DNA of 26,847 bases, taken from PWND01 sp964614525 (lineage in GTDB: Bacteria > Bacteroidota > Bacteroidia > Bacteroidales > UBA7960). The stretch covers positions 1 to 26,847 of the forward strand of contig CAZTPA010000040.1 in the NCBI GenBank assembly GCA_964614525.1, written 5' to 3'. Made by a program: the position numbers and the translations under genes. Under the pieces are notes generated by a model that saw only the letters and a list, made by a program, of their open reading frames with translations, was not told the DNA's origin and ran no database searches. Positions 13,855 to 23,302 of this stretch are shown here, one piece after another (the stretch's first letter is position 1; the number at the start of each line of letters is the position of its first letter).

Positions 13855-15426
13855 ATGATAATGAGTATTGTTAGATATGTATATTTAAAAATTCAAATGA
13901 AATTCTCATTCATTCTATTCGCATTATTGCTAAATACAATCTTTTCATTATACCCTTTTTCAGCTAAATCTCAAAAAACTGAACAAATTGAGCTTATCCA
14001 GGCTGAATCAATGAAATATGATAAATCAATAGGTGAGAATGTTAGACGATTAATTGATAATGTGATATTTAAGCATGAGGATACAGAAATGTTTTGTGAT
14101 AGTGCTTATCTATTTTCTAATGAAAACAGATTACATGCATTTAGTAATATTCATATTATTGTAAATGATTCTGTAGATATTTATGGAGATACCCTTTATT
14201 ATAGCGGCAATACCAGAATGGCCGAACTTCATGGCAATGTCAAGATGGTTGATAAGCAAATGACCCTTACTACTGACCATCTGTTTTATGACCTTGAAAC
14301 TGATGTCGCAAATTATATTGAAGGCGGACAAATTGTTGATGCAGAAAATACTCTTACCAGCACCTACGGGTATTATTATTCCGAATTAAGTGATGCGTTT
14401 TTTAAAAGGGATGTTGTGCTGATTAATCCTGATTATATAATGAATTCAGATACCCTTAAATATAATACGAAATCTGAAATTGCATACTTTTTCGGGCCTA
14501 CTACTATTACTAGTGATGATAATCTTATTTTTTGTAAAAATGGTTGGTATGATACAAATAATGATATTTCGCAGTTTAATAAAGATGCTTATATTTTAAA
14601 TAAAGATCACTATATGTCCGGAGATAGCTTGTATTACGACAGAAATCTAGCTTATGGAAAAGCAATGAAAAATGTTTTTATTAAAGATTCCGTACAGAAT
14701 ATTATCATTACCGGAGAATATGCAGAGCATTATGAAAAAAAAGGAATATCGGAAGTGACTATTAATCCGGTATTAACTGTTGTTGAAAAAAATGATTCAT
14801 TGTTTATGCATGCCGATACCCTTAGATATGTTGTTGATGAAGAGGCGGATAATAAGATGCTTTTTGCATATAATCAAGCAAAGTATTTCAGAAAAGATCT
14901 TCAGGGACTTAGCGATTCTATTGTTTATAATTTCTCAGATTCAATTATTTATATGTATGATCAGCCTATGCTTTGGACAGGCCCGCATCAGCTAACAGCT
15001 GAACATATTCAGGTTCAAACAGCTGATGAAGAAATTGAATCCATTCACCTTTTTGATGCTGCTTTTATTATTTCCGAAGAAAGTGTATCTATGAAAGAGT
15101 ATAACCAGGTTAAAGGTAGAAAAATTGATGGCTTTTTCAGAAATAATGAATTGTATAGGATGGATGTTTTTGGAAATGGTGAAACAATTTATTATGTTCG
15201 CGAAGAAGATGGTTCTCTTACAGGTATTAATGTGGCTCTCTCAAATACAATGTCCATATATATAGAAGATAACACCGTTGCAAGAGTTACCTGGAGAGAA
15301 AAACCTGAAGCAGATCTGTTTCCCCCCGAAGAATTGCCTGATGAAAATCGTTTCCTGAAAAATTTTGTTGTGCACTCTGAAAAAAGGCCTAAGACAAAAG
15401 AAGATATTTTCTTATGGGTAGAATAA
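13855..15426 (+). CDS. OstA/LptA-like periplasmic protein
   Basis: A 523-residue exported protein. An N-terminal hydrophobic segment (about residues 15-38, ending SAKSQ) is a signal peptide. From about 45 onward are repeated short beta-strands of the OstA/LptA (LPS transport, jelly-roll) type: repeats of DxxxY...N..A...G.V......T.....Y in the first 300 residues, e.g. DSVDIYGDTLYYSGNTR and KMVDKQMTLTTDHLFYD. The Bacteroidota OstA-like family is this long. It probably shields lipid A on its way across the periplasm or has a related envelope role, but this has not been shown for the long form. The start is uncertain: ATG at 13855, 13861 or 13897 are all possible, and the last gives the most normal signal peptide (MKFSFILF). 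It lies 32 bases before the M16 peptidase. Confidence 0.8.
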   Translation: MIMSIVRYVYLKIQMKFSFILFALLLNTIFSLYPFSAKSQKTEQIELIQAESMKYDKSIGENVRRLIDNVIFKHEDTEMFCDSAYLFSNENRLHAFSNIHIIVNDSVDIYGDTLYYSGNTRMAELHGNVKMVDKQMTLTTDHLFYDLETDVANYIEGGQIVDAENTLTSTYGYYYSELSDAFFKRDVVLINPDYIMNSDTLKYNTKSEIAYFFGPTTITSDDNLIFCKNGWYDTNNDISQFNKDAYILNKDHYMSGDSLYYDRNLAYGKAMKNVFIKDSVQNIIITGEYAEHYEKKGISEVTINPVLTVVEKNDSLFMHADTLRYVVDEEADNKMLFAYNQAKYFRKDLQGLSDSIVYNFSDSIIYMYDQPMLWTGPHQLTAEHIQVQTADEEIESIHLFDAAFIISEESVSMKEYNQVKGRKIDGFFRNNELYRMDVFGNGETIYYVREEDGSLTGINVALSNTMSIYIEDNTVARVTWREKPEADLFPPEELPDENRFLKNFVVHSEKRPKTKEDIFLWVE

Positions 15427-15458
15427 AATAGATTTAGATTAGAAAATATTGTCAATAT

Positions 15459-16706
15459 ATGGTAAAATTCGAGAAGTATGTTTTGAATAATGGGCTTAAA
15501 GTTATTGCTCATCAGGATAAAAGCACCCCTATGGCTGCTTTTAATGTTTTGTATAATGTAGGTTCAAAAGATGAACATCCTGAGCATACAGGAATGGCAC
15601 ATTTATTTGAACATCTTATGTTCGAAGGTTCTGAAAATGTGAAAGAGTTTGATGTGGTACTTCAAAATGCAGGCGGCGAAAATAATGCTTTTACAAATAA
15701 TGATATTACTAATTATTATTTAAGCTTGCCGGTCAAAAATATTGAAACAGCCTTCTTTATCGAATCTGACAGGATGCTAAAACCTGCCTTTTCAGGCGAA
15801 AAACTCTCAACACAAAAAAAAGTAGTTGTTGAAGAGTTTAAGCAATCATATCTTAATCAACCCTATGGAGACCTAATGATGCTGCTCAGAGAAATGGCTT
15901 ACACTAAGCATCCGTATCAATGGCCAACAATAGGCAAAAATATTGAGCATATAGAAAAAACGCAAATTCAACATGTAAAAGAATTTTTTAATAAGTTTTA
16001 TAAACCCGATAATGCCGTGCTGGCTGTTGCCGGCAATATATCTCCTCAAAGAGTTTTTCAATTTGCTGAAAAATGGTTTGGTGATTTATCCCAATCAAAA
16101 TTTAATCATAGAGAACTGCCTGTTGAGCCTGAGCAATTTAAAAGACGATTCCGAAGAGTGGAAAGAGATGTGCCATATGATGAAATATATATTGCTTTTC
16201 ATATGCCGGATAGATTAAGTGACGATTATTACGGCCTTGACCTGATTAGTGATATTCTTGCCAATGGAAATTCTTCACGGCTTTATGAGAAACTGATTAA
16301 AGGAAAGCAGATGTTCTCTGAAGTTAATGCATGGATTACCGGCAGTCTTGATCCGGGAATGCTGGTTGTTTCAGGGCGAGTGCCTGAAAATCAATCAATC
16401 ATTGAAGCTGAAAAAGAGCTATTTCATATTATCGCTGAATTGAGAGAAGAAAAACCTTCCGAAAATGAACTGCAAAAAGTTAAAAATAAGATTAGGTCAG
16501 TAAATGCTTTTGCCAACATGAGCGTGCTCTCAAAAGCAATGAATCTTGCGTATTATGAATATCTGGGAGATGCCGCTTTACTTAATATGCAAAATCAAAA
16601 GTATTTTGAAGTTAATACCGAAGATATTCAAAGATTATCTAACAAATACCTGAGGCCTGAAAAAGCATCAGTTTTACATTATTGTAAAAAACAGGATAGT
16701 ATATGA
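15459..16706 (+). CDS. M16 family zinc peptidase (active subunit)
   Basis: A 415-residue insulinase/pitrilysin-type peptidase, half-length class (M16B). The inverted zinc motif HxxEH is intact at H48-L-F-E51-H52 and the third ligand glutamate lies in VVVEEFKQS (E125/E126). The N-terminal LNNGLKVIAHQD and GSKDEHPEHTGMAH blocks are standard. There is no obvious signal peptide, so it is probably cytosolic, or exported as part of an unrecognised route. It overlaps the next gene by four bases (ATGA), the typical arrangement in which an active and an inactive M16 half form a heterodimeric chamber that degrades peptides. Its substrates are unknown. The paired genes follow an OstA-like gene and precede a secreted CHU_C protein. 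Confidence 0.92.
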   Translation: MVKFEKYVLNNGLKVIAHQDKSTPMAAFNVLYNVGSKDEHPEHTGMAHLFEHLMFEGSENVKEFDVVLQNAGGENNAFTNNDITNYYLSLPVKNIETAFFIESDRMLKPAFSGEKLSTQKKVVVEEFKQSYLNQPYGDLMMLLREMAYTKHPYQWPTIGKNIEHIEKTQIQHVKEFFNKFYKPDNAVLAVAGNISPQRVFQFAEKWFGDLSQSKFNHRELPVEPEQFKRRFRRVERDVPYDEIYIAFHMPDRLSDDYYGLDLISDILANGNSSRLYEKLIKGKQMFSEVNAWITGSLDPGMLVVSGRVPENQSIIEAEKELFHIIAELREEKPSENELQKVKNKIRSVNAFANMSVLSKAMNLAYYEYLGDAALLNMQNQKYFEVNTEDIQRLSNKYLRPEKASVLHYCKKQDSI

Positions 16707-17983
16707 TTAACAGAACAGAAAAACCTTCAGTTAATTCTGATAATTCATGTCCGCAGATTAAAACAAAATCTTTCACTCTGAATAATGGAGTCCCGGTATA
16801 TTTTATTGCAGGCCAAAAACAGGAATTAATTAGATTGGAATTAATATTTTATGCAGGAAGTTTCTATCAGGAAAAAAATTTGACGGCTGTTTTAACTGCG
16901 AAATTATTAAAAGAAGGAACTGCCGATATTAGCTCTTCAAAAATTTCTGAGACATTGGATTATTACGGAGTTTACAGCAGTTTTGAGCCGCAAAAAGATT
17001 TAGTGTCAATCAGTGTTTTTGTTTTGGAAGAATTTCTTGAACCTGTGCTGGAGATTCTAGAGCAAATTATTAAATATCCATCTTTCCCTGAAAACGAACT
17101 CGAAATTTCACTCAAAAATATTAAACAAAAGCATATTGTAAATCAACAGAAAGTTGCCAATATTGCACGTATGCATTTTGGTAAGTATTTGTTTGGCGAA
17201 AAGCATCCTTATGGCAAAGTGCTCGAAATGAATGATTTCGAAATGATTTCCAGAAATGATTTGCTGTATTTTCATGAAAAACATTATAGCCCAAACAATG
17301 TTTTTTGTGTTGTTTCAGCAAACCCGACTGATAGTATTTTGAATTCTCTCCAAAAACATTTTGGAGGAATGGATTGGAAGAATAAAGCAAAAGTTAATGA
17401 CTTGAAATTTGAAACTTCTGATTATCCCGCTCCGGGAAAGTTTTTTATTCAAAAGAAAGATACTATCCAATCTGCTGTCAGAATTGGGAAAAGAGCGCCG
17501 GGAATGAATCATCCCGATTATCATAAATTGATGATTACTAATGTAATTCTGGGTGGTTATTTTGGCTCACGACTGATGAAAAAAATAAGGCAGGAAAAAG
17601 CATATACATATGGAATAAATAGTGCGATAGTGTCGTTATTACAAGAATCATACTTTTTTATTTCTTCGCAAATAGGAGTGGATGTTACTGAAAATGCAAT
17701 CTCAGACATTTATACGGAAATAAAAAAGCTTAGAACTGAAAAAGTAAATAAGGCTGAACTTGAAGTTGTCAGTAATTATCTTAGTGGTACTTTTTTGCGT
17801 TCTTTTGACGGTGTGATTAACCAAAGCGAAAGACTTAAAGAAATGATATTTTTTAATCTTGATGATAATCATTTTGAAAATTATTTAAATACTTTGCAAT
17901 CAATCTCTCAGAAAGATATTTTATTAACTTCAGAGAAATATCTCAATGAAATTGATATGACTGAATTGGTTGTTGGCAAATAA
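16703..17983 (+). CDS. M16 family peptidase homologue (inactive partner subunit)
   Basis: A 426-residue M16 protein in which the HxxEH zinc site is missing: the aligned region reads LTAKLLKEGT (about 64-73), so no zinc-bound catalysis is expected. It keeps the second-subunit signature, the arginine/tyrosine pair in GSRLMKKIRQEKAYTYG (about 288-304), which closes the active site of the catalytic partner. This matches the known alpha/beta arrangement of bacterial M16B peptidases and mitochondrial processing peptidase. The start codon overlaps the preceding stop (ATGA), ensuring coupled translation. Together the two genes should form one protease chamber. The substrate is unknown. Confidence 0.9.
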   Translation: MINRTEKPSVNSDNSCPQIKTKSFTLNNGVPVYFIAGQKQELIRLELIFYAGSFYQEKNLTAVLTAKLLKEGTADISSSKISETLDYYGVYSSFEPQKDLVSISVFVLEEFLEPVLEILEQIIKYPSFPENELEISLKNIKQKHIVNQQKVANIARMHFGKYLFGEKHPYGKVLEMNDFEMISRNDLLYFHEKHYSPNNVFCVVSANPTDSILNSLQKHFGGMDWKNKAKVNDLKFETSDYPAPGKFFIQKKDTIQSAVRIGKRAPGMNHPDYHKLMITNVILGGYFGSRLMKKIRQEKAYTYGINSAIVSLLQESYFFISSQIGVDVTENAISDIYTEIKKLRTEKVNKAELEVVSNYLSGTFLRSFDGVINQSERLKEMIFFNLDDNHFENYLNTLQSISQKDILLTSEKYLNEIDMTELVVGK

Positions 17984-17985
17984 TA

Positions 17986-19548
17986 ATGTGTAATATCAAA
18001 TTAAATATATTTTGTAATAATATATTCAGAGCTTTTAGCCTGACGGTAATTGTTTTGTGTCTGCACCTGCTTTCAGGCTCTGTAGAAGCACAAAATAAAA
18101 CATCAAGTCTTACCCTGGATTCTGTTAGTGTTGACCATAGTAATGGAAATGTAATTATTGGATGGACTCTTGAAACAGATGTGCTTATCGGCAATATCGA
18201 AATTCACAGACGACATGAAAGCGGGGAATATACTCCTATTGCTACCTTAGCACTGGATGAGAATTTGTATATTGACAATGGAGCAAATGCAAATAATAGA
18301 GCATATGCCTATTATGTGGTTGCTCGTGATGAAAGTGAAACTTCCTTCGCTGTCAGTTATGTGCATAAAACATCTTATTTAAATAATGTTGATGTAAATA
18401 TTTGTGAAAATAAAATTTATCTGGATTGGGAAAATTATGAAGTTACTACTTCTGCCGGCCAACCCCAACCGCAACCATCTCCATTTGATATTATTAATAT
18501 CTGGACAAAATTTAATGATGATGAATGGCAAAAAATAATGATGGTAAATAATGAAACCAATAATATTGCTTTTGATGATTTTGAAGCCGGAAATCATTGC
18601 TTTTTTCTGGAAAATCTTAATACAACATCAGAGATTTCTTCATCTTCAAATAAAAAATGTATCAATGTTGATTTTCTTGATCCACCCGAATTTGCTTATT
18701 TGCAAAAAGTCAGCGTAATCGGCGATAATAATATTGAAATTGCTGCTTTTGTTGACAATGAAGTTAAACAAGCTGCTTATGTTTTATTGAGATCAGCAAA
18801 TGAAGATGAAAATTTTGCCCCGATTGATACCGTATTTTCTAACAATGAATATGTAGAATTTATTGATGAAGGTTTAAATGTTTATTCTGATTTTTATAAT
18901 TATAAAATTGAAGTTTTGGATAGTTGCATGAATTCTCGTATGATTAGTAATACAGCTAATTCAATATTATTAGAAGCTAAAGAGTTATCATATAATGAAA
19001 ACAAGCTGAACTGGAATTCATATGAGGGTTGGCATACAGGTGTCGAGGCTTATGAAATTTACAGAATAACACCCGGTGATGTTGATTTTTTGAAATTGAT
19101 AACACTTGATGCATCTGCCAATTCATATACTGACAGATTTCAAGCTGAGGATTTAATTGGGGATGACCAAGTCTTTGTTTATACTGTAGTTGCAGTTGAA
19201 AATGAAAATAATCCTTTTGGTTCTAAGAGTAATGCAAGATCAAACACAGCCGGTGTTGAAAGAGAACCTGAAATATTTGTGCCAACTGCTTTTAAACCAA
19301 ATAGTAATATTGCAATAAATAGGGTTTTTAAACCGAATTTCGGCTATTATCAACCTTCTGATTATTACTTGCTTGTTTTTAACCGCTGGGGAAATGTAGT
19401 ATTTGTTTCTGATGATTATGCGAATGGATGGGATGGAAGCTATAATGGCGCTGAGGCAGACCAAGGAGCATATTCATACTTAATCAAATGGAAAAATAGT
19501 AATGGAAAAGAATTTGAACAAAAAGGAGTTGTTAATTTAATTAGATAA
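17986..19548 (+). CDS. Secreted protein with gliding-motility/T9SS type-B C-terminal domain
   Basis: A 520-residue exported protein. The signal peptide spans about residues 1-35, ending SVEA-Q. The middle holds several fibronectin-III-like beta-sandwich repeats (about 40-420), recognisable by recurring patterns such as NVIIGWTLETD / KIYLDWENYE / NKLNWNSYEGW and YYVVARDE / YTVVAVENEN. The last 90 residues are a CHU_C (gliding motility-associated C-terminal) domain: FVPTAFKPNSN, then YLLVFNRWGNVVFVSDDY, then GWDGSYNG and GAYSYLIKWK, ending at VVNLIR. That domain is the type-B sorting signal of the type IX secretion system. The protein is thus expected on the surface or outside the cell, with an adhesion or matrix role by inference. 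It starts 2 bases after the M16 pair and likely shares their operon. Confidence 0.85.
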   Translation: MCNIKLNIFCNNIFRAFSLTVIVLCLHLLSGSVEAQNKTSSLTLDSVSVDHSNGNVIIGWTLETDVLIGNIEIHRRHESGEYTPIATLALDENLYIDNGANANNRAYAYYVVARDESETSFAVSYVHKTSYLNNVDVNICENKIYLDWENYEVTTSAGQPQPQPSPFDIINIWTKFNDDEWQKIMMVNNETNNIAFDDFEAGNHCFFLENLNTTSEISSSSNKKCINVDFLDPPEFAYLQKVSVIGDNNIEIAAFVDNEVKQAAYVLLRSANEDENFAPIDTVFSNNEYVEFIDEGLNVYSDFYNYKIEVLDSCMNSRMISNTANSILLEAKELSYNENKLNWNSYEGWHTGVEAYEIYRITPGDVDFLKLITLDASANSYTDRFQAEDLIGDDQVFVYTVVAVENENNPFGSKSNARSNTAGVEREPEIFVPTAFKPNSNIAINRVFKPNFGYYQPSDYYLLVFNRWGNVVFVSDDYANGWDGSYNGAEADQGAYSYLIKWKNSNGKEFEQKGVVNLIR

Positions 19549-19610
19549 TCCTCTTTTTTTCAGTTTTTTAATGTATAAGTTTTTAATTAAAATAAGTAAT
19601 CAAATTTTCA

Positions 19611-19618
19611 TAATTTTG
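19611..19618 (+). promoter_or_regulatory. Candidate -7 promoter element for guaB
   Basis: TAATTTTG matches the Bacteroidota TAnnTTTG element. No clear TTTG lies at the -33 position. A start near 19625 would leave a leader of about 100 bases before guaB in which I see no strong hairpin or known riboswitch. Confidence 0.45.
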
Positions 19619-19726
19619 CAGTCAATTTTAAATAAACCAACATCAACAAATAATTGTTTCTTTGTCTTTGAGGGTTTTGTAAATTAGGAATATTCAGTCT
19701 TTAATATCGACTTTAAAATAATTGCT

Positions 19727-21196
19727 ATGAGTAAAGATATTCAGAAAATTTTAGAAGAAGGTCTTACATTTGATGATGTGCTATTAGTACCCGCAGCATC
19801 TGATGTTCTTCCACGCAATGTAGATGTAAGTACTTCTTTTTCCCGAAATATAGAATTGAAAATTCCTATTGTTTCTGCAGCTATGGATACTGTTACTGAA
19901 TCCAGAATGGCCATTTCTATGGCGCAGGAAGGTGGCATAGGTGTGCTTCACAAAAATATGACAATCGAAGAACAGGCAGCTAAAGTGCTTAAAGTGAAAC
20001 GCTCGGAGAATGGAATGATTATCGATCCTGTTACTTTACACGAAAATGCTGTGATTGGTGATGCCCTGAATATTATGAAGGAATTTAAAATTGGTGGTAT
20101 TCCGGTCATTAATAATGAGAAGAAACTTGTAGGAATCGTTACTAATAGGGACTTGCGCTTTGAAAAAGATTTAGCCAAGCCAATTGCAAGAGTTATGACA
20201 AGGGAGAATGTTATTACTACCTCCGAATTTATTGATTTTGAAGATGCGGAGAAAATTCTGCAGGAACATAAAATTGAAAAATTACCTGTTGTTGATAAAG
20301 ATTATAATCTAATTGGCTTAATTACTTATAGAGATATTATTAAGATTAAAGAACGCCCAAATGCATGTAAGGATGATAGGGGCAGATTAAGGGTTGCGGC
20401 TGCTGTTGGTGTTACTTCTGATACACTTGAAAGAGTGCAGGAATTAAAAAAAGCCGGTGTGGATGCAGTGGTTGTGGATACTGCTCACGGACATTCCCGT
20501 GGAGTTATTGACATGGTTAAAAGAATTAAAAAAGAATATCCCGAACTTGAAGTCGTTGCAGGAAATATCGCAACTGCAGAGGCAGCAATAGACTTGATGA
20601 AAGCTGGTGCCGACGCAATTAAAGTTGGAATAGGTCCCGGTTCAATATGCACTACCAGAATAGTTGCCGGCGTTGGTGTTCCGCAGCTTACTGCCATAAT
20701 GAATGTTGCTAAGGTTATGAATGAACATAATATCCCGATTATTGCTGATGGTGGTATTAGATATACAGGCGATATCGTTAAAGCAATTGCAGCAGGTGCT
20801 TCTACAATAATGGCAGGATCTATGTTTGCCGGAGTTGACGAAGCCCCGGGAGAAACAATTATTTTTGATGGCAGGAAATATAAAACATACAGAGGCATGG
20901 GTTCTATTGAAGCAATGGCAAAAGGTTCAAAAGACAGATATTTCCAGGATGTTGAAGATGATGTTAAAAAATTAGTGCCGGAAGGGATTGTAGGACGAGT
21001 ACCTTATAAAGGAACTTTGTCTGAAGTTATTCACCAAATAGTTGGTGGACTGAGAGCAGGAATGGGATATTGTGGTGCTGGAACAACCCGGGAACTGAAA
21101 AATGCCAGTTTCATAAGAATTACAAACTCAGGAATTAGAGAAAGTCATGTGCATGATGTTACAATCACACGTGAGGCTCCTAATTATTCCAGATAG
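19727..21196 (+). CDS. guaB: IMP dehydrogenase
   Basis: A 489-residue enzyme that oxidises IMP to XMP with NAD+, the committed step of GMP synthesis, in the cytosol. The N-terminal LTFDDVLLVPA opens the TIM barrel. Two CBS domains are inserted at about 95-210 (DALNIMKEFKIGGIPVI, then AEKILQEHKIEKLPVVD). The catalytic cysteine is C308 in KVGIGPGSICTTR. The mobile flap follows, with the DGGIRYTGDI, RGMGS and EGIVGRVPYKG (R424, Y427) segments. Length and order are fully standard. It has a recognisable -7 element and a leader of about 100 bases. Three periplasmic chaperone genes and a moxR gene follow closely, a gene run I recall as typical of Bacteroidota. Confidence 0.97.
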   Translation: MSKDIQKILEEGLTFDDVLLVPAASDVLPRNVDVSTSFSRNIELKIPIVSAAMDTVTESRMAISMAQEGGIGVLHKNMTIEEQAAKVLKVKRSENGMIIDPVTLHENAVIGDALNIMKEFKIGGIPVINNEKKLVGIVTNRDLRFEKDLAKPIARVMTRENVITTSEFIDFEDAEKILQEHKIEKLPVVDKDYNLIGLITYRDIIKIKERPNACKDDRGRLRVAAAVGVTSDTLERVQELKKAGVDAVVVDTAHGHSRGVIDMVKRIKKEYPELEVVAGNIATAEAAIDLMKAGADAIKVGIGPGSICTTRIVAGVGVPQLTAIMNVAKVMNEHNIPIIADGGIRYTGDIVKAIAAGASTIMAGSMFAGVDEAPGETIIFDGRKYKTYRGMGSIEAMAKGSKDRYFQDVEDDVKKLVPEGIVGRVPYKGTLSEVIHQIVGGLRAGMGYCGAGTTRELKNASFIRITNSGIRESHVHDVTITREAPNYSR

Positions 21197-21232
21197 AATT
21201 TTATTTATTGTTTAATTTTTAAAATATAGTTT

Positions 21233-23239
21233 ATGAATAAGTATGTCTTTTTATTGGTTTCATTATCTCTTTTCCTTTTTAATACAGTAATGGCAGATGA
21301 TGATGTTCTTATTAAAATTAACGGAAAAACAATTACAGCTTCAGAATTTATTAGTGTGTATAAAAAGAATAATCTGCAAAATTTGGCCGTTGAGCAAAAA
21401 GATATTGATGAGTATTTAGATCTTTATATCAATTTCAATCTTAAAGTTTTAGAAGCAATTGAACAAGGATTGGATACTACTACTGTTTTTGTTAGTGAAC
21501 TTGAAAACTACAGAGAACAATTAGCTCAACCATATCTTAATGACCAGCTTGTTACCGAACAATTAATTGAAGAGGCTTATGATAGAATGAAATATGACCT
21601 CAGAGCTTCTCATATATTAATAGCCTTGCCTGAATATGCTCTCCCTGAAGACACTATTGCTGCTTATGAAAAAATCACTGAGATTAGAAAACGTATAATT
21701 AATGGAGAAGATTTTGGCAAACTGGCTAAGCAATTCTCTGATGATCCTTCCGCCAAAAATACTCCCCCTCAAGGTAATCGCCCTGCAATGAAAGGTAATG
21801 AAGGTGATTTAGGCTACTTCTCTGTTTTTAGCATGGTGTATCCTTTTGAAACAGCAGCTTACAATACGCCTGTGGGTGAAATTTCTGATATTGTTAGAAC
21901 AAATTTTGGTTATCATATTATTAAAGTTACCGACAAAATACCTGCCATGGGACAAATTAGTGCTGCTCATATTATGCTTGCTGTTCCGGGAAATGCAGAT
22001 GAAAAAACTAAAAATGAAGCCGAAGCAAAAATTAATGAGATATATCAAAAACTTTTGGATGGAGAAGATTTTGTCAGCTTAGTGAAAAGATTCTCTGATG
22101 ATAAAGGATCTGCTGCAAGAGATGGCGATTTTCCGCCTTTTACTGTTAATAGAATGCTGCCCGAAGTGATTAAGGCAATTTCTACTATGAACGAGGATAT
22201 GAAATACACTGAACCCGTTTTAACCAGATATGGGTGGCATGTTTTTAAAATTAATAAAATATCAGGTATAAAAGAGTTTGAAGACAATTATCCTGAACTG
22301 AAATCAAAAGTGGCAAAAGACATTAGATCGCAAATTAGCCAGGAATCTGTTATTGACAGATTAAAAGAAGAATATGGTTTTAAAGAAGATTTAGAAATGA
22401 TTGAACCTATAAGTGAAATTGTAGATAGCTCCATTTTTAAAGGAAAATGGAAGCCGGAAGATCAAGAAACTGAGCATCTTAATGAAACCATCTTTTCTAT
22501 CGATGATAAAAAATATTCTCAACAGGACTTTATTAATTATCTGAAAAAAAACCAAATTGCAAGAAACCCGGAGAATATTCCCTCATATATTAGGGGAATG
22601 TATATGCAGTTTGTAAATAATTCAATTTTAGATTATGAAGACTCCAGATTAGATGAAAAATATCCGGAGTTTAATAAAATTATGAAAGAATATCATGACG
22701 GAATACTCTTGTTTGAACTTACAGACAAAATGGTTTGGTCAAAAGCAATGGAAGATACAACCGGTTTAAAGAAGTTCTTTGAAGAGAATAAAGATAATTA
22801 TAAGTGGGATGAAAGAGTTGAGGCTGTTATTTATCAATGCGATAATAAAAGAATAGCAAAGAAACTACGTAAAGCTGTTCGCAAAGCAAATAAATCCGGC
22901 GAAGATTCAGGTGATATTTTGGATAAGTTTAATGATAAATCTATGCTAAATGCATCTGCTAAAGAAGGTTTTTTTGAAAAAAATGACCATGAAGTATTGG
23001 ATGCAGTTCCTTATGAAAAAGGTGTTTCAAAAGTAATAAAGATTGACAAAGATTATTTTGTAGTAGATATTAAAGATGTGCTCGAACCGGCATATAAAAA
23101 AATTAATGAGGTTAGAGGCCTGGTAATAGCTGATTATCAGAATTATCTTGAGGAAAAATGGATTAGTGAATTAAGAGATAAGTATGATATAAAAATAAAT
23201 GAACATGTGCTTGAAAAAGTTAAAAAAGAACTCAACTAG
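21233..23239 (+). CDS. Periplasmic peptidyl-prolyl isomerase with two parvulin domains
   Basis: A 668-residue exported protein. The signal peptide is residues 1-21 (ending VMA-D). A SurA-like N-terminal helical region follows (about 25-120: KTITASEFISVYKKNN and INFNLKVLEAIEQG). Two PpiC/parvulin rotamase domains come next: about 122-233 (RASHILIALPE, EDFGKLAKQFSDDPSA, GYHIIKVTD) and about 242-342 (SAAHIMLAVPG, EDFVSLVKRFSDDKGSA, GWHVFKIN). The C-terminal half (350-668) looks like further degenerate rotamase-like and helical modules with many charged residues. It should assist folding or insertion of outer-membrane and surface proteins. It starts 36 bases after guaB and is followed by two further chaperone-type genes. 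Confidence 0.88.
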   Translation: MNKYVFLLVSLSLFLFNTVMADDDVLIKINGKTITASEFISVYKKNNLQNLAVEQKDIDEYLDLYINFNLKVLEAIEQGLDTTTVFVSELENYREQLAQPYLNDQLVTEQLIEEAYDRMKYDLRASHILIALPEYALPEDTIAAYEKITEIRKRIINGEDFGKLAKQFSDDPSAKNTPPQGNRPAMKGNEGDLGYFSVFSMVYPFETAAYNTPVGEISDIVRTNFGYHIIKVTDKIPAMGQISAAHIMLAVPGNADEKTKNEAEAKINEIYQKLLDGEDFVSLVKRFSDDKGSAARDGDFPPFTVNRMLPEVIKAISTMNEDMKYTEPVLTRYGWHVFKINKISGIKEFEDNYPELKSKVAKDIRSQISQESVIDRLKEEYGFKEDLEMIEPISEIVDSSIFKGKWKPEDQETEHLNETIFSIDDKKYSQQDFINYLKKNQIARNPENIPSYIRGMYMQFVNNSILDYEDSRLDEKYPEFNKIMKEYHDGILLFELTDKMVWSKAMEDTTGLKKFFEENKDNYKWDERVEAVIYQCDNKRIAKKLRKAVRKANKSGEDSGDILDKFNDKSMLNASAKEGFFEKNDHEVLDAVPYEKGVSKVIKIDKDYFVVDIKDVLEPAYKKINEVRGLVIADYQNYLEEKWISELRDKYDIKINEHVLEKVKKELN

Positions 23240-23302
23240 CATTTTAGCCTGTAATATTTAAACTTTCAATCTATTATTGAATAATCATAAAAATAAAAAT
23301 AG

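Noticed and set aside
20485..20898. 137-codon minus-strand ORF
   Set aside because: It lies fully inside guaB, which is complete and conserved; the antisense frame is open only by codon bias.
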